DNA of 64,000 bases from Achromobacter kerstersii (GCF_902859595.1 NZ_CADIJQ010000006.1:124001-188000); one strand, 5' to 3'. Counted from the stretch's first letter, positions 7,906 through 18,560 are shown. The notes: generated by a model not told the origin, from the letters alone. Numbers and translations: made by a program.

Positions 7906-9075
7906 TCAGTTGGCCGATGCCCCCGCGATCAGGCGGCGCTTGATCAGCGGGGCCTTTTCCACCCAGTGCATGCCGGCGTTACGCAGCCACACCAGCGGGG
8001 TCGCGTGCGAGGCGAACAGCTTGTGCAGGCCGTCGGTTGCCAGGCGCATGGCCAGCACCGGTTCGGCGCGCGCGCGCTGGTACCGATGCAGCACGCGCAA
8101 GTCGCCCGCCGTGCGGTAAGGCTCGCGGCCCGCCACCGTGCGGGCCAGCGCTTCGACGTCGCCCAGCCCCAGGTTCAAGCCCTGGCCGGCCAGCGGATGC
8201 AGCCGGTGCGCGGCGTCGCCCGCCAGCGCGATCCCGGGCGCAACCATCTGCGCACGTTCAAGCGTCAAGGGAAAACCATGCAACTTGCTGCGCACCTTCA
8301 GGCGGCCCAACCGGCCCTCGGCCGCTTGGGCCAACAAGGTTTCAAGCCGGGCGGCCTGTTCTTCCGGCGGCAACGCCAGCAGCGCCTGGGCCGGTTCATT
8401 GCGCATGGACCACACCATCGACACCTGCGGGCCGTCCGCCGTATCGGGCAGCGGCAGCAAAGCCAGCACGCCGTCGTCGCGGAACCATTGGATGGCCGTG
8501 CCATGGTGGGCGCGCTCGGCGTCCAAATGCACGACCAAGCCCGTGTCCTCGTAGGACACGGCGTCATGTTTCATGCCGGCCGCCGTGCGCAGCGGCGAGG
8601 CCGCGCCATCAGCGCCCACGAACAATTCAGCCTGGATGCGTGCACCGCTTTCGGTATCGATCTCGCCATCCCGGTAGCCCGTGCAGCGGTCTTCCAGCCA
8701 GGGGATTCCAAACATCCGCACGGCCTGGATCAGCACGCGCTCGATCTCGCCGGACTCCACAATCCAGGCCAGCTGCGGCAGCGCCGCCTGCCAGGCGTTC
8801 AGGTTGACCTGCCCGTCGGCGTCGCCATGGATTTCCATGGCCTCGACCGGCATCAACCGGCCCGAGGGCATGGCGTCCCAGACGCCCAGGTCAGCCAGAA
8901 AACGCTGGCTGGCGGGCGAAATGGCGTAGACACGCGGGTGGTAGCGGTTGGGGTCGGCGGCGGGCACGGCCGTGCGCGGCGCCAGGACGGCCACGCGCTG
9001 GCCGCGCCGGGCCAGCGCCAGGGCCGTAGACAGGCCGACGATGCCGGCCCCGCAAACAACAATTTGATGGCTCAT
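7906..9075 (-). CDS. UbiH/UbiF/VisC-family FAD-dependent ubiquinone hydroxylase
   Basis: A 389-residue class A flavin monooxygenase of the ubiquinone-biosynthesis hydroxylase family. The N-terminal FAD motif is VVCGAGIVGLSTALALARRG, the middle GADGA motif follows, and the C-terminal signature LAGDAAHRLHPLAGQGLN is diagnostic. It hydroxylates the aromatic ring of a prenylated quinone precursor at the membrane. The ATG overlaps the stop of mltA (ATGA), so the chosen start drops 14 codons of upstream open frame. Which ring position it hydroxylates (UbiH, UbiF or UbiI type) cannot be decided here. It probably forms one transcript with apaG and mltA. Confidence 0.9.
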   Translation of the reverse strand: MSHQIVVCGAGIVGLSTALALARRGQRVAVLAPRTAVPAADPNRYHPRVYAISPASQRFLADLGVWDAMPSGRLMPVEAMEIHGDADGQVNLNAWQAALPQLAWIVESGEIERVLIQAVRMFGIPWLEDRCTGYRDGEIDTESGARIQAELFVGADGAASPLRTAAGMKHDAVSYEDTGLVVHLDAERAHHGTAIQWFRDDGVLALLPLPDTADGPQVSMVWSMRNEPAQALLALPPEEQAARLETLLAQAAEGRLGRLKVRSKLHGFPLTLERAQMVAPGIALAGDAAHRLHPLAGQGLNLGLGDVEALARTVAGREPYRTAGDLRVLHRYQRARAEPVLAMRLATDGLHKLFASHATPLVWLRNAGMHWVEKAPLIKRRLIAGASAN

Positions 9076-10373
9076 CGTGCCGAGGGCTCCCCAGCTTGCT
9101 TGGGCCACAGCACCCACATCTGGCCCCGTTGTTTCATGCGGCCCGCCTGCTGGCCGGCTTCTTCGCCGTAACCCCAGTAGAAGTCGGCGCGCGCCGCGCC
9201 CCGGATGGCCGTGCCCGTGTCCTGCGCAAACACCAGGCGTTGCAGCGGCCGGTCAGACGCCGGGAACGTGGTGGCCAAATACACCGGCGTACCCAGCGGC
9301 ACGAAGGTGGCGTCGACCGCAATCGAGCGCTTGGGCGCCAGCGGAATCGCGTACGCGCCCTTGGGCCCTTGTTCGGGGTCAATCACCGGCTCTTCGCGGA
9401 AGAAAACCACCGCCGGGTTGGCGTTCAGCATTTCCGGCACGCGCTTGGGATTGCGCTGCGCCCAGGCGCGAATGTTCTGCATGGACGCCTGGTCGGCAGT
9501 CAGCTCGCCGCGGTCGATCAGCCAGCGGCCGATCGATACATAAGGCTGGCCGTTGTGGTCGGCATAGGCCACGCGGATGGTCTTGCCCGTGTCGGGCCCG
9601 TCGGTCAGCTGGACGCGGCCCGACCCCTGCACTTGCAGGAAGAAGTTATCCACCGGGTCGTCCACCCAGACCACCACGGGCGGGCGGCGGCCAGACGATT
9701 CGATGGCGGCGCGGGTGTCGTAAGGCACCACACGTTTGCCTTCGAGCTTGCCGCGCACGCGCTTGCCAGCCAGGTCCGGGTACACCGCGCCCAGGTCGAT
9801 CGTCAGCAGATCCGCCGGCACCGCGTACAGCGGCCATTGATAGTTGCCGCCCTGGCGGCGCGATCCGCGCACCAGCGGTTCGTAGTATCCGGTGACCGTG
9901 TTGGTGGCCGGTTTGCCGTCTGCGGCGTTCAGGCGCCACGGTTGCAGATAGGTTTGCAGAAAGCGGCGCACGCCTTCGGCATCGCCTGCCGCCGGCGCCC
10001 GGGACGGGTCGATGGCGGCGGCGCACACCGGCTGCCACGCGCGCGGGGTGGCGCGGGCGGGTGCGGCCAGGTTGCCGCTGGTGGGCCGCATCAGCCCACG
10101 GCAATTGCGCAGGAACAGCGGCCAGAACTGGGTCAGGTCGTCGGTGCTCCAGCCGGGCATTTCAGACCAGGTGCCGGCCTTGAATTTGCCGGCCAGGGCG
10201 CGCGGCGGGGTATCGGGCAAGGCCGACAGCGACGGCACCACCAAGGGGCCGTCAGCCGCCGGGGTACGCACGCCGGGGGTGCCGGGCGCGCCAGATTCAG
10301 GGGGGACTTCCGAGGGCGTGGAACATGCCGCCAGCAGAATCGGCAGCAGGGACAGGCTAAGAATGCGCTTCAT
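9072..10373 (-). CDS. mltA: Membrane-bound lytic murein transglycosylase A
   Basis: A 433-residue lipoprotein that cleaves peptidoglycan glycan strands to anhydromuropeptides. The signal sequence ends in the lipobox LLAAC with lipidated Cys17. The MltA barrel occupies the middle (VTGYYEPLVRGSR; FLQVQGSGRVQL) and the C-terminal 3D domain carries DTGTAIRG and ADFYWGYG, with the catalytic aspartate region. The start at 10373 gives the lipoprotein signal; an ATG 39 bases upstream would bury it. It overlaps the following flavoprotein gene by four bases. Confidence 0.94.
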   Translation of the reverse strand: MKRILSLSLLPILLAACSTPSEVPPESGAPGTPGVRTPAADGPLVVPSLSALPDTPPRALAGKFKAGTWSEMPGWSTDDLTQFWPLFLRNCRGLMRPTSGNLAAPARATPRAWQPVCAAAIDPSRAPAAGDAEGVRRFLQTYLQPWRLNAADGKPATNTVTGYYEPLVRGSRRQGGNYQWPLYAVPADLLTIDLGAVYPDLAGKRVRGKLEGKRVVPYDTRAAIESSGRRPPVVVWVDDPVDNFFLQVQGSGRVQLTDGPDTGKTIRVAYADHNGQPYVSIGRWLIDRGELTADQASMQNIRAWAQRNPKRVPEMLNANPAVVFFREEPVIDPEQGPKGAYAIPLAPKRSIAVDATFVPLGTPVYLATTFPASDRPLQRLVFAQDTGTAIRGAARADFYWGYGEEAGQQAGRMKQRGQMWVLWPKQAGEPSAR

Positions 10374-10408
10374 GAGCAATTGGAAAAACGGGCGACGGGC
10401 CGGGCCAT

Positions 10409-10783
10409 TCAATGCAGGGTGCGAGGCATGGCCAGGACGAATTCGGAGATCGGCACTTCGAACGGAATGCCGTTCTCGCCGACGCAGTGGTACGTGCCGC
10501 GCATCGTGCCCACCGGGGTGGGCAAGGGACAGCCGCTGGTGTATTCGAAGGTCTCGCCGGGCGCCAGCAACGGTTGCTGGCCAACAATGCCCAGCCCGCG
10601 CACTTCTTGCACGCGCTGGTTGCCGTCGGTGATGACCCAGTGCCGGCTGATCACCTGGGCGGGGTGTTCCCCCGTATTGGTGATGCGCACGGTATAGGCA
10701 AACACGAATTGCTGTTCGCCGGGATCGGACTGTTCAGGCACGAAGCGCGGAGTGACAGAGACGCTAAGGTCGTAAGGTTTCAC
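10409..10783 (-). CDS. apaG: Co2+/Mg2+ efflux protein ApaG
   Basis: A 124-residue ApaG protein, a fibronectin-III-like single domain at family length. Recognisable segments are FAYTVRITNTG, SRHWVITDGNG-like (RHWVITDGN), VRGLGIVGQQP and MRGTYHCVGENG. Loss of ApaG affects cobalt and magnesium handling in enterobacteria, but its biochemical role is unsettled. It is first in an apaG-mltA-flavoprotein series on the minus strand, 35 bases before the chosen mltA start. Confidence 0.95.
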   Translation of the reverse strand: MKPYDLSVSVTPRFVPEQSDPGEQQFVFAYTVRITNTGEHPAQVISRHWVITDGNQRVQEVRGLGIVGQQPLLAPGETFEYTSGCPLPTPVGTMRGTYHCVGENGIPFEVPISEFVLAMPRTLH

Positions 10784-10914
10784 AGTCCTTCCCTGTGTGG
10801 CTGCTGGACGCGGGGGCCGAAGCGCGGCGCCTGAGCGTTTTGAAGACGCAGTTTTCGGCCCGCGGAACCGGGTCTTTCCCGAACCCGCGCCCCAAACTGC
10901 AATAATGGCACATT

Positions 10915-11643
10915 ATGCCCTCCCCGATCCCGAACATCATGTCATCCTCCACGGCCTCCACTCGCATCACCCCCAGCATCCTGTCGGCTGACTTCGCCCG
11001 CCTGGGCGAGGAAGTCCGCAACGTCGTCGCCGCAGGCGCCGACTGGATTCACGTGGACGTGATGGACAACCACTATGTCCCCAACCTGACCATCGGCCCG
11101 ATGGTGTGCGCGGCGATCCGCCCCCACGTCGAAGTGCCGATCGACGTGCACTTGATGGTTGAACCGGTGGACGACCTGGTTCCGATGTTCGCCAAGGCCG
11201 GCGCCGACTACATCAGCTTCCATCCGGACGCCAGCCGCCACGTGGACCGCACGCTGTCGCTCATCCGCGAAAACGGCTGTAAGGCCGGCCTGGTCTTCAA
11301 CCCCGCCACGCCGCTGTCCTACCTGGACTACGTCATGGACAAGATCGACCTGATCCTGATCATGTCGGTGAACCCGGGCTTTGGCGGCCAGAGCTTCATT
11401 CCCGGCGCATTGACCAAGCTGCGCGAAGCGCGCGCCCGCATCGACGCCTGGACGCAGGCCGGCGGCCAGGAAATCATGCTGCAAGTGGATGGCGGCGTCA
11501 AAATCGACAACATCGCCGAGATCCGTCGCGCGGGCGCCGACACCTTCGTGGCCGGCTCCGCCATTTTCGGCAAGCCCGACTACGCCGGCATCATCAAATC
11601 AATGCGCGAACAGATCGCCATCGGCGAAACCACCGCCGTTTAA
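10915..11643 (+). CDS. rpe: Ribulose-phosphate 3-epimerase
   Basis: A 242-residue TIM-barrel epimerase converting ribulose 5-phosphate to xylulose 5-phosphate. Motifs are [15 protein letters not shown], the metal-binding [31 protein letters not shown] and [11 protein letters not shown], with the phosphate-binding VDGGVK and FVAGSAIF near the end. The start is uncertain: ATG at 10915 or at 10939, neither with a good ribosome site; the later one is closer to family length. gph follows after 12 bases. Confidence 0.95.
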   Translation: MPSPIPNIMSSSTASTRITPSILSADFARLGEEVRNVVAAGADWIHVDVMDNHYVPNLTIGPMVCAAIRPHVEVPIDVHLMVEPVDDLVPMFAKAGADYISFHPDASRHVDRTLSLIRENGCKAGLVFNPATPLSYLDYVMDKIDLILIMSVNPGFGGQSFIPGALTKLREARARIDAWTQAGGQEIMLQVDGGVKIDNIAEIRRAGADTFVAGSAIFGKPDYAGIIKSMREQIAIGETTAV

Positions 11644-11655
11644 TCAGGAATCGAC

Positions 11656-12363
11656 ATGACCGCTTTTCGCGCCGCGCTGCTGGACCTGGACGGCACCCTG
11701 CTCGACTCCATTCCCGACCTGGCCTTCGCCGCCAACGCCATGCGCGTGGAACTTGGCATGACCGCGCTGCGCGAAGACGTGGTGGCCACCTTCGTGGGCA
11801 AGGGCGTGGACAACCTGGTGCGCCGCAGTCTGGCGGGCAGCCTGGACGCCGCCGACCCGTCGGCAGAAGATTTCGCCCGCGCCCGCGAGGCCTTTTACCG
11901 CCACTACCACCTGGTCAACGGCGAACGCGCGCAGGTCTACCCCGGTGTGCTTGATGGCTTAAAGCACATGCGCGACCAGGGCCTGAAGCTGGCCGTCGTC
12001 ACTAACAAGCCCACCGAATTCACGCTGCCGCTGCTGCAACGCACCGGCCTGGCGGGCTTTTTCGACGCGGTCGTCTGCGGCGACACCTGCGAGCGCCGCA
12101 AGCCCGACCCCGACCAGGTGCTGCACGCCTGCGAGCTGCTGGGCGTGGCCGTGACCGAAGCCGTCACCATCGGCGACTCGATCAACGACGCCCAGGCCGG
12201 GCGCACGGCCGGCACGCAGGTGCTGGTGGTGCCTTACGGCTACAACGAAGGCCGTGACGTGTGCGAGCTGGATGTCGATGGTATAGTGGACACGCTTGTG
12301 AACGCCGCTCAGTGGGTAGCGCTCTGGAACCAAAACCAGAACGCCGCAAAAATCGCTTCCTGA
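11656..12363 (+). CDS. gph: Phosphoglycolate phosphatase
   Basis: A 235-residue HAD-superfamily phosphatase that removes phosphate from 2-phosphoglycolate, a by-product of DNA repair and oxygenase chemistry. HAD motif I is LLDLDGTLLDS (residues 8-18), motif II is VVTNK, motif III includes the lysine of RRKPDPD, and motif IV is GDSINDAQAG. An AGGA site precedes the ATG, and the gene is 12 bases after rpe. The rpe-gph-trpE order is a hallmark of beta-proteobacteria. The trp leader lies in the 276-base gap that follows. Confidence 0.94.
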   Translation: MTAFRAALLDLDGTLLDSIPDLAFAANAMRVELGMTALREDVVATFVGKGVDNLVRRSLAGSLDAADPSAEDFARAREAFYRHYHLVNGERAQVYPGVLDGLKHMRDQGLKLAVVTNKPTEFTLPLLQRTGLAGFFDAVVCGDTCERRKPDPDQVLHACELLGVAVTEAVTIGDSINDAQAGRTAGTQVLVVPYGYNEGRDVCELDVDGIVDTLVNAAQWVALWNQNQNAAKIAS

Positions 12364-12420
12364 TTTCCCCCCTGAATCGGTGTCGGCAACCCGAACACCT
12401 GAATACACACACCCGGATCA

Positions 12421-12495
12421 ATGAACGCTTACCCCCAGAACCAAATGCTCGGCGCCTCGTGGCGCTGGTGGCGTTTGTCTTCCGGGTGGCGATGA
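12421..12495 (+). CDS. trpL: trp operon leader peptide
   Basis: A 24-codon ORF whose second half is packed with Trp codons: the C-terminus SWRWWRLSSGWR holds four Trp in twelve residues, two adjacent. It lies between gph and trpE, 144 bases before trpE, and is followed by a T-tailed hairpin. Ribosomes short of charged tRNA-Trp would stall on these codons and prevent terminator formation, the standard attenuation logic. The stop TGA is at 12493-12495. No strong Shine-Dalgarno is seen ahead of the ATG. Confidence 0.85.
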   Translation: MNAYPQNQMLGASWRWWRLSSGWR

Positions 12496-12554
12496 TCCCT
12501 CCCGGCCCTGGACGCGTATGCCGCCTAGTGCCGTAGCTGTGTAAACACAGAGCC

Positions 12555-12589
12555 AAGCCCGGAACCAGTTACCTGGACCGGGCTTTTTT
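12555..12589 (+). terminator. trp attenuator
   Basis: AAGCCCGG (12555-12562) pairs with CCGGGCTT (12578-12585), an inner CCAG/CTGG stem sits in between, and a T tract follows (to 12589). Upstream, CTGTGT-AA-ACACAG (12537-12550) forms a separate small hairpin. TCCGGG inside the leader peptide's Trp region (12481-12486) is complementary to CCCGGA in the terminator's left arm and could contribute to an alternative fold. Confidence 0.85.
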
Positions 12590-12639
12590 GTTGTGCGCCC
12601 GGTCTGAAAGCAAATCAAAAATCGCTTACGAGACCCGCC

Positions 12640-14160
12640 ATGACCGAAATCGAATTCAAAGCCCTCGCCGCCCAAGGCTACAACCGCATCCCGCTGGTGG
12701 CCGAAACCTATGCCGACCTGGACACGCCGCTGGGCATCTACCTGAAGCTGGCGCATGCAGGCCCCTTGGCTGGCCGCATGACCTGCCTGATGGAATCGGT
12801 GGTGGGCGGCGAACGCTTCGGCCGCTACTCCTTCATCGGCCTGCCCGCCCGCACGGTCATCCGCGCCAGCGGCACGCTGACGGAAGTGCTGCACGACGGC
12901 CAGGTCGTGGAAACGCACGAAGGCGACCCGCTGGCCTTCATCGAGCAGTACCAAAGCCGCTTCAAGGTGGCGCTGCGCCCCGGCATGCCGCGCTTTTGCG
13001 GCGGTCTGGCCGGCTACTTCGGCTACGATACCGTGCGCCACATCGAGCCCTGCCTGGGTCCGGCCGTGAAGCCCTTCCCGGCCGGCATGGACGGCGGCAC
13101 GCCCGACCTGATGCTGATGCACGTGGACGAACTGGTCATCGTCGACAACCTGGCCGGCCGTATCTACCTGATGGTCTATGCCGACCCCAGCCAGCCCGAG
13201 TCCTACAGCCGCTCGCAGCAGCGACTGCATGATCTGCGTGCCCGCCTGCGACGCCCCGTGGAAATTCCGTACAGCCACGCCAGCATGCAGACCGAAGAGC
13301 GTCGCGATTTCAAGAAAGAAGACTATCTGGCGGCTGTGCTGCGCGCCAAGGAACACATCGCCGCTGGCGACCTGATGCAAGTCCAGATCGGCCAGGTCAT
13401 CGCCAAGCCTTTCCGTGATTCCCCGCTGTCCCTCTACCGCGCGCTGCGGTCGCTGAACCCCTCCCCCTATATGTACTTCTGGAACTTCGGTGACTTCCAG
13501 GTGGTGGGCGCGTCGCCCGAGATCCTGGTGCGCCAGGAACGTGTGGTGGACAACGGCGTGCCGAAGTCGCAGATCACCATCCGCCCGCTGGCCGGCACCC
13601 GCAAGCGCGGCGCCACGCCCGAGGAAGATGCGGCGCTTGCCGCCGAACTGAAGGCCGACCCCAAGGAAGTGGCCGAACACGTGATGCTGATCGACCTGGC
13701 GCGCAACGACGTGGGCCGGGTAGCCGAAGTGGGCTCGGTGAAGGTCAGCGACACCATGGTCATCGAACGCTATTCGCACGTGATGCACCTGGTGTCCAAC
13801 GTGACCGGCAACCTGAACCCGGGCATGAGCAGCATGGACGTGCTGCGCGCGTCGTTCCCGGCGGGCACGCTGACGGGCGCGCCCAAGGTTGAAGCCATGA
13901 AGATCATCGACGAACTCGAACCCGTGCGCCGCGGCATTTACGGCGGTGCGGCCGGCTACCTGAGCTACGGCGGCGAAATGGACGTGGCCATCGCCATCCG
14001 CACCGGCGTCATCAAGGACGGCACGCTGTACGTGCAAGCCGCCGCCGGCATCGTGGCTGATTCGAACCCCGAAGCCGAATACGCCGAAACCGAAGCCAAG
14101 GCCCGCGCTGTGCTGCGCGCCGCCGAGCAGGTGCAGCACGGCCTGGACGAACCCATCTGA
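12640..14160 (+). CDS. trpE: Anthranilate synthase component I
   Basis: A 506-residue chorismate-using enzyme making anthranilate with ammonia from TrpG. The N-terminal domain has [17 protein letters not shown], equivalent to the Trp-feedback LLES region. The C-terminal chorismate domain shows [38 protein letters not shown] and [14 protein letters not shown]. The length is normal. It is the first structural gene after the attenuator, and trpG begins 44 bases later with a GGAG site. Confidence 0.97.
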   Translation: MTEIEFKALAAQGYNRIPLVAETYADLDTPLGIYLKLAHAGPLAGRMTCLMESVVGGERFGRYSFIGLPARTVIRASGTLTEVLHDGQVVETHEGDPLAFIEQYQSRFKVALRPGMPRFCGGLAGYFGYDTVRHIEPCLGPAVKPFPAGMDGGTPDLMLMHVDELVIVDNLAGRIYLMVYADPSQPESYSRSQQRLHDLRARLRRPVEIPYSHASMQTEERRDFKKEDYLAAVLRAKEHIAAGDLMQVQIGQVIAKPFRDSPLSLYRALRSLNPSPYMYFWNFGDFQVVGASPEILVRQERVVDNGVPKSQITIRPLAGTRKRGATPEEDAALAAELKADPKEVAEHVMLIDLARNDVGRVAEVGSVKVSDTMVIERYSHVMHLVSNVTGNLNPGMSSMDVLRASFPAGTLTGAPKVEAMKIIDELEPVRRGIYGGAAGYLSYGGEMDVAIAIRTGVIKDGTLYVQAAAGIVADSNPEAEYAETEAKARAVLRAAEQVQHGLDEPI

Positions 14161-14204
14161 TTCCGGCCACGGCCAAAACGAACCCTGCCCGCACGGAGAA
14201 AAAA

Positions 14205-14771
14205 ATGCTGTTGATGATCGATAACTACGACTCTTTTACCTACAACCTGGTCCAGTACTTTGGCGAACTGGGCGAAGACGTGCGCGTGGCGCGCAACGAC
14301 CAGATCACGCTGGAAGAGATTGCCGCCCTGAACCCGGACCGCATCTGCGTGTCGCCCGGCCCGTGCTCGCCGGCTGAAGCCGGGATCTCGGTTGCCGCCA
14401 TTCAGGCCTTTGCCGGCAAGAAGCCCATTCTGGGCGTATGCCTGGGCCATCAGGCCATCGGCGCGGCTTACGGCGGCGACATCGTGCGCGCTCAGCAGAT
14501 CATGCACGGCAAGACCGTGCGCATCTCGCACACCGGCACCGATATCTTCACGGACCTGCCCACGCCGTACACGGTGATCCGTTACAACTCGCTGACGATC
14601 GACCCCGCCACCCTGCCCGACTGCCTGGCCGTGACGGCCACGGCGCCCGACGGCGACATCATGGGCGTGCGTCACAAGACGCTGCCCTTGTACGGAGTAC
14701 AGTTTCATCCGGAGTCGGTGCTCAGCGAGCACGGCCACGCCCTGCTGCGCAATTTTCTGAACCTCGCCTAA
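14205..14771 (+). CDS. trpG: Anthranilate synthase component II (glutamine amidotransferase)
   Basis: A 188-residue class I glutaminase supplying ammonia to TrpE. The catalytic Cys79 sits in [10 protein letters not shown] and the His168/Glu170 pair in VQFHPESV. The N-terminal [15 protein letters not shown] is characteristic. In some bacteria this subunit (as PabA) also serves para-aminobenzoate synthesis; no separate pabA is seen in the window. The gene stands between trpE and trpD. Confidence 0.96.
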   Translation: MLLMIDNYDSFTYNLVQYFGELGEDVRVARNDQITLEEIAALNPDRICVSPGPCSPAEAGISVAAIQAFAGKKPILGVCLGHQAIGAAYGGDIVRAQQIMHGKTVRISHTGTDIFTDLPTPYTVIRYNSLTIDPATLPDCLAVTATAPDGDIMGVRHKTLPLYGVQFHPESVLSEHGHALLRNFLNLA

Positions 14772-14788
14772 GACAAGAAGGACGCATC

Positions 14789-15820
14789 GTGACCATTTCC
14801 CCCACCGAAGCCCTGACGCGCTGCATTGAACACCGCGAAATTTTCCACGACGAAATGCTGCATCTGATGCGCATGCTGATGCGCGGCGAGATGACGCCGC
14901 AGATCGCCAGCGCGCTGCTGATGGGCCTGCGCGTCAAGAAGGAAACCATCGGCGAGATCACCGCGGCCGCCCAGGTCATGCGAGAGTTCGCCACCCCTGT
15001 CGTCACCCCCAACCCCGAAGACCTGCTGGACATGTGCGGCACGGGCGGCGACGGCAGCCACACGTTCAACATTTCCACCACCGCCATGTTCGTGGCGGCG
15101 GCGGCCGGCGTGCCGATCGCCAAGCACGGCAACCGCAGCGCGTCGTCCTCCAGCGGCAGCGCCGATGTGCTGGAAGCGCTGGGCGCCAACCTTGTGCTGA
15201 CGCCGGAAGAAGTCGCCGAGTGCATCCAGACCACCGGCATCGGCTTCATGTTCGCCCCCGCCCACCACGGCGCGATGAAGAACGTGGCCGCCGTGCGCAA
15301 GGAACTGGCCGTGCGCACCATCTTCAACATCCTGGGGCCGCTCACCAACCCGGCCGGCGCCGGCAACCAGCTGATGGGCGTGTTCCACCCCGACCTCGTC
15401 GGCATCCAGGTGCGCGTGCTGGAACGGCTGGGATCGCGCCATGTGCTGGTCGTGCACGGCAAGGACGGCATGGACGAAGCGTCGCTGGGCGGGGCCACGC
15501 TGGTCGGTGAATTGAAAGATGGTCAAATACGGGAATATGAAATCCACCCCGAGGACTACGGGCTATCCATGATGTCCAATCGGTCTATCAAGGTGTCCAA
15601 TCGCGAGCAGTCACGCGAACTTGTCATCGAGGCGCTGGAAAATGTCGAGGGCACCGCCCGAGACATCGTCGCCCTGAACGCAGGTCTCGCCATCTACGCC
15701 GGCAATAAAGCCGATTCCATTCCCGAAGCCTTAGCGCTAGCATTTGAAATGATTGCCACCGGTGCGGCGCGAGCCAAGCTGGAAGAATTCTGCGCAACCA
15801 CCCGGAAATTCCTGAAATGA
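14789..15820 (+). CDS. trpD: Anthranilate phosphoribosyltransferase
   Basis: A 343-residue enzyme joining anthranilate to phosphoribosyl pyrophosphate. The PRPP motif is [17 protein letters not shown], followed by [18 protein letters not shown] and [13 protein letters not shown] long open frame runs upstream through trpG, but the GTG at 14789, behind AGAAGGA and 17 bases after trpG, gives the normal N-terminus. The stop overlaps trpC by four bases (ATGA), implying translational coupling. Confidence 0.95.
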   Translation: MTISPTEALTRCIEHREIFHDEMLHLMRMLMRGEMTPQIASALLMGLRVKKETIGEITAAAQVMREFATPVVTPNPEDLLDMCGTGGDGSHTFNISTTAMFVAAAAGVPIAKHGNRSASSSSGSADVLEALGANLVLTPEEVAECIQTTGIGFMFAPAHHGAMKNVAAVRKELAVRTIFNILGPLTNPAGAGNQLMGVFHPDLVGIQVRVLERLGSRHVLVVHGKDGMDEASLGGATLVGELKDGQIREYEIHPEDYGLSMMSNRSIKVSNREQSRELVIEALENVEGTARDIVALNAGLAIYAGNKADSIPEALALAFEMIATGAARAKLEEFCATTRKFLK

Positions 15821-16605
15821 ACGATATTCTCGCGAAGATCCTCGCCGTCAAGGTTGAGGAAGTCGCCGCCGCTCGCCAGATGCGCAGCGAAGCCGAAGTC
15901 TTGCGCGAAGCGCAGGCGCGGCAGGACGTGCGTGGCTTCGCCCAAGCCATCGAAGACAAGATCTCGCAGGGCAAAGCCGGCGTCATCGCCGAAATCAAGA
16001 AAGCATCGCCGTCCAAAGGCGTGCTGCGCGAGACCTTCGCCCCCGCCGACATCGCGTCGACGTACGCGGTGCACGGCGCGGCCTGCCTGTCGGTACTGAC
16101 CGACGTGCAATTCTTCCAGGGTTCACACGACCACCTGCGCCAGGCGCGCGCCGCCTGCTCGTTGCCGGTGCTGCGCAAGGACTTCGTGATCGATCAGTAC
16201 CAGATCATCGCCGCGCGCGCGATGGGCGCCGACTGCGTGCTGCTGATCGTGGCCGCCCTCACGCCCGCACAACTGCGTGACTACGAAACGCTGGCGATGG
16301 AACTGGGCATGGACGTGCTGGTGGAAGTGCATGACGCCCGCGAGCTCGACGTGGCGCTGACCATGAAGACGCCGCTCTTGGGCATCAACAACCGCAACCT
16401 GCGCACCTTCGAGACCAGCCTGAAGAACACGCTGGACCTGCTGCCCAACATCCCGGCAGGCAAGCGCGTCGTGACCGAAAGCGGCATTCTCAAGCCGGAA
16501 GACGTCAAGCTCATGCGCGACCACAAGGTCAACGCATTCCTGGTGGGCGAAGCATTCATGCGCGCCAAAGACCCGGGCGCCGAACTCGCACGCCTGGTCG
16601 GCTAA
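15817..16605 (+). CDS. trpC: Indole-3-glycerol phosphate synthase
   Basis: A 262-residue TIM-barrel enzyme, monofunctional (no TrpF fusion), closing the indole ring. Motifs: [51 protein letters not shown], and [12 protein letters not shown] with VGEAFMRA at the end. It overlaps trpD by four bases. trpF, trpB and trpA are not in the window, as expected for beta-proteobacteria, which keep them elsewhere. Confidence 0.96.
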   Translation: MNDILAKILAVKVEEVAAARQMRSEAEVLREAQARQDVRGFAQAIEDKISQGKAGVIAEIKKASPSKGVLRETFAPADIASTYAVHGAACLSVLTDVQFFQGSHDHLRQARAACSLPVLRKDFVIDQYQIIAARAMGADCVLLIVAALTPAQLRDYETLAMELGMDVLVEVHDARELDVALTMKTPLLGINNRNLRTFETSLKNTLDLLPNIPAGKRVVTESGILKPEDVKLMRDHKVNAFLVGEAFMRAKDPGAELARLVG

Positions 16606-16620
16606 CGCCGCTTACCCAGG

Positions 16621-18507
16621 CTATCGCGCGCGCGGCAAACCCAACGCCGCCGCGCGCCGGTACACGGTGCTGCGGTGCACACCCAGCGCCCGCGCCGCTC
16701 TGCTGACATTGCCGCCATGCGCGGCCAGTGCGCCGCGAACGGCGGCATCCGTCATCGATTGCAGATCTGCCGTACCGCCTTCGGGCGGCGCGGCGGCGCT
16801 GGCATGCGCGTTATTCGTCACGGGCCGCAGTTCGGCGGGCAGCATGTCTGCATCGACCACGCCCGACGGCCCCGCCAACACATGCAAGGTGCGCAGCACG
16901 GCCACCAGCTGCCGGTAATTGCCCGGCCACGGGTACGCAGCCAGCAGCGCTTCGATGGGCGGCGGCAACACCGGCCCAGCGCCTTGCGCTGCCCAGAGCG
17001 CCCGCAGCAACTCCAGACGGTCGGCGCGCGTGCGCAACGGCTCCAGCGTGACGGTGTATTCGGCGATACGGAAATACAGGTCGGGGCGCACCGGCGCATC
17101 GGCGCCTTCGTGGGCCAGCGGACGGTGCGTGGCGCACACCAGCGCAAAATCCACCGGCACCGGCCGCGCTGCGCCCAGTGGCGACACCTCTCGCGTCTGC
17201 AACACGCGTAGCAGCCGTGATTGCAGCATCAGCGGCATGTCGCCGATCTCATCCAGGAACAGCACGCCGCCGTGCGCCTGCCGCAGCAAACCCTTGCTGC
17301 CTTGACGCCGCGCCCCCGTGAACGCGCCATCTTCATAGCCGAACAATTCGGATTCGATCAGGCTTTCGGGCAAGGCGGCGCAGTTCACCGCCACGAACGG
17401 GCCGGCCGCCCGCTTGCCGCGCGCATGCAATTGGCGCGCGAAGACCTCTTTGCCCACGCCCGTTTCGCCTTGCAGCAAAATGGACACGCCCGCGTCTGAC
17501 AGGTGCACGGCGCGCGCCAGTGCGCCGAGTGTGGCGGCGTCGAAACTGGGCACGGCCGGGCGCGTGGCATCGGCGCTTGGCAAGGCCGGCGCCACCGGCT
17601 GCGGCGGACGCGAACGCGGCAAGCGCAGCCGCGCGTGATAGCTCGTGCCGGTGCGTGTATGCACGCGGCCCGCGGCATCGGGGCAACGTTCCAGTGCGCC
17701 ATCGAAAACATCGCTGTAGCGGTACACCCCCAACGCCGTTGCCGCCAGCCCCAGCGCCTGCAAGGCGCGGCGGTTGGCGCCGATCAGCACATCGCCCTGA
17801 AACGCCAGCAGGCCTTCGCCCGGCGCGCCCAGGCCGGAATGGTGGTCGTGCAGCCGCAGCACGGCATGGTGGTCATAGGCTTGTTCGAACAAGCGGTGTT
17901 CGATCAGATCAACCGCGGCGCGCACCAGCTCCAGGACGTCAGGGCGGATATCGCGCGCCTGGCTGGATAAATCCAGCACGCCGAGCGTGCGGCCTTCGCT
18001 ATCGGTAATGGGCACCGCGGCGCAGGTCAGGATGCGATTGGGTTCGAAGTAATGTTCCGCGCCATGCACGGTGATGGGCCGGCCTTCGACCAGCGCGGTG
18101 CCGATGGCGTTGGTGCCTGCGGCAGCTTCGTCCCACGGTGCTCCGGGCATCAGCGCCACGCGCGACGCGCGGCTGGCGAACCCCGCATCGCCGTCGCTAT
18201 CCAGCACCAGCCCTTGGGCGTCAGACAGAATCACCAGGTTGCCGCTGCCGCCCGCCTCGCGGCGCAGGTACGACATGGCGGGTTCGGACAGCCGGCGCAA
18301 CGCTTCATTGCGCTGCTGGGCTTCGCGCAGTTCGCCTTGCGTCATGAGTTCGGCGCGGCGCACACCCCGCATGTCGAAGCCCAGATCAGCACAACGCCGC
18401 CAGGATCGCAGGATGGGTTCCGCGACGATGCCGCCCGGCACCGCCCCCTGCTGGTTGAACAGCAGGCGCGCTTGCGTCAGCGCGTGCTGACGGGAGTGAG
18501 TGGCCAT
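16621..18507 (-). CDS. Sigma-54-dependent AcoR-type activator
   Basis: A 628-residue enhancer-binding protein. An N-terminal GAF-like sensor region (about 60-210, with [13 protein letters not shown]) resembles AcoR/acetoin-type regulators. A PAS-like stretch follows, then an AAA+ domain with Walker A GETGVGKE (347-354), the sigma-54 contact loop GAFTGA (394-399) and Walker B FLDEIGD, ending in a Fis-type helix-turn-helix ([20 protein letters not shown]). It is divergent from an aldehyde dehydrogenase gene carrying a -24/-12 promoter, so it most likely activates that gene in response to an alcohol, aldehyde or acetoin-like signal (inference). Confidence 0.92.
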   Translation of the reverse strand: MATHSRQHALTQARLLFNQQGAVPGGIVAEPILRSWRRCADLGFDMRGVRRAELMTQGELREAQQRNEALRRLSEPAMSYLRREAGGSGNLVILSDAQGLVLDSDGDAGFASRASRVALMPGAPWDEAAAGTNAIGTALVEGRPITVHGAEHYFEPNRILTCAAVPITDSEGRTLGVLDLSSQARDIRPDVLELVRAAVDLIEHRLFEQAYDHHAVLRLHDHHSGLGAPGEGLLAFQGDVLIGANRRALQALGLAATALGVYRYSDVFDGALERCPDAAGRVHTRTGTSYHARLRLPRSRPPQPVAPALPSADATRPAVPSFDAATLGALARAVHLSDAGVSILLQGETGVGKEVFARQLHARGKRAAGPFVAVNCAALPESLIESELFGYEDGAFTGARRQGSKGLLRQAHGGVLFLDEIGDMPLMLQSRLLRVLQTREVSPLGAARPVPVDFALVCATHRPLAHEGADAPVRPDLYFRIAEYTVTLEPLRTRADRLELLRALWAAQGAGPVLPPPIEALLAAYPWPGNYRQLVAVLRTLHVLAGPSGVVDADMLPAELRPVTNNAHASAAAPPEGGTADLQSMTDAAVRGALAAHGGNVSRAARALGVHRSTVYRRAAALGLPRAR

Positions 18508-18531
18508 GCGTGTCTCCTAGGACAGGCGTTC

Positions 18532-18560
18532 TGCGACACCTGTTCCGCGACAATGTCGCA
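18532..18560. promoter_or_regulatory. Candidate upstream activator sequence for the sigma-54 activator
   Basis: TGCGACA (18532-18538) and TGTCGCA (18554-18560) are a perfect seven-base inverted repeat, and an inner GCGAC-AAT-GTCGC palindrome lies at 18547-18559. The pair sits about 100-130 bases upstream of the -24/-12 promoter, the normal distance for enhancer sites, and directly behind the activator's own start. Confidence 0.6.

Noticed and set aside
7756..9171. A 471-codon plus-strand open frame including the 15-bp repeat
   Set aside because: Antisense to the ubiH-type gene, no start signal and no recognisable domain.
9096..10697. A 533-codon plus-strand open frame
   Set aside because: It is antisense to mltA and apaG, which carry clear family motifs; its translation is Arg/His/Gly-rich with no domain, a by-product of high GC.
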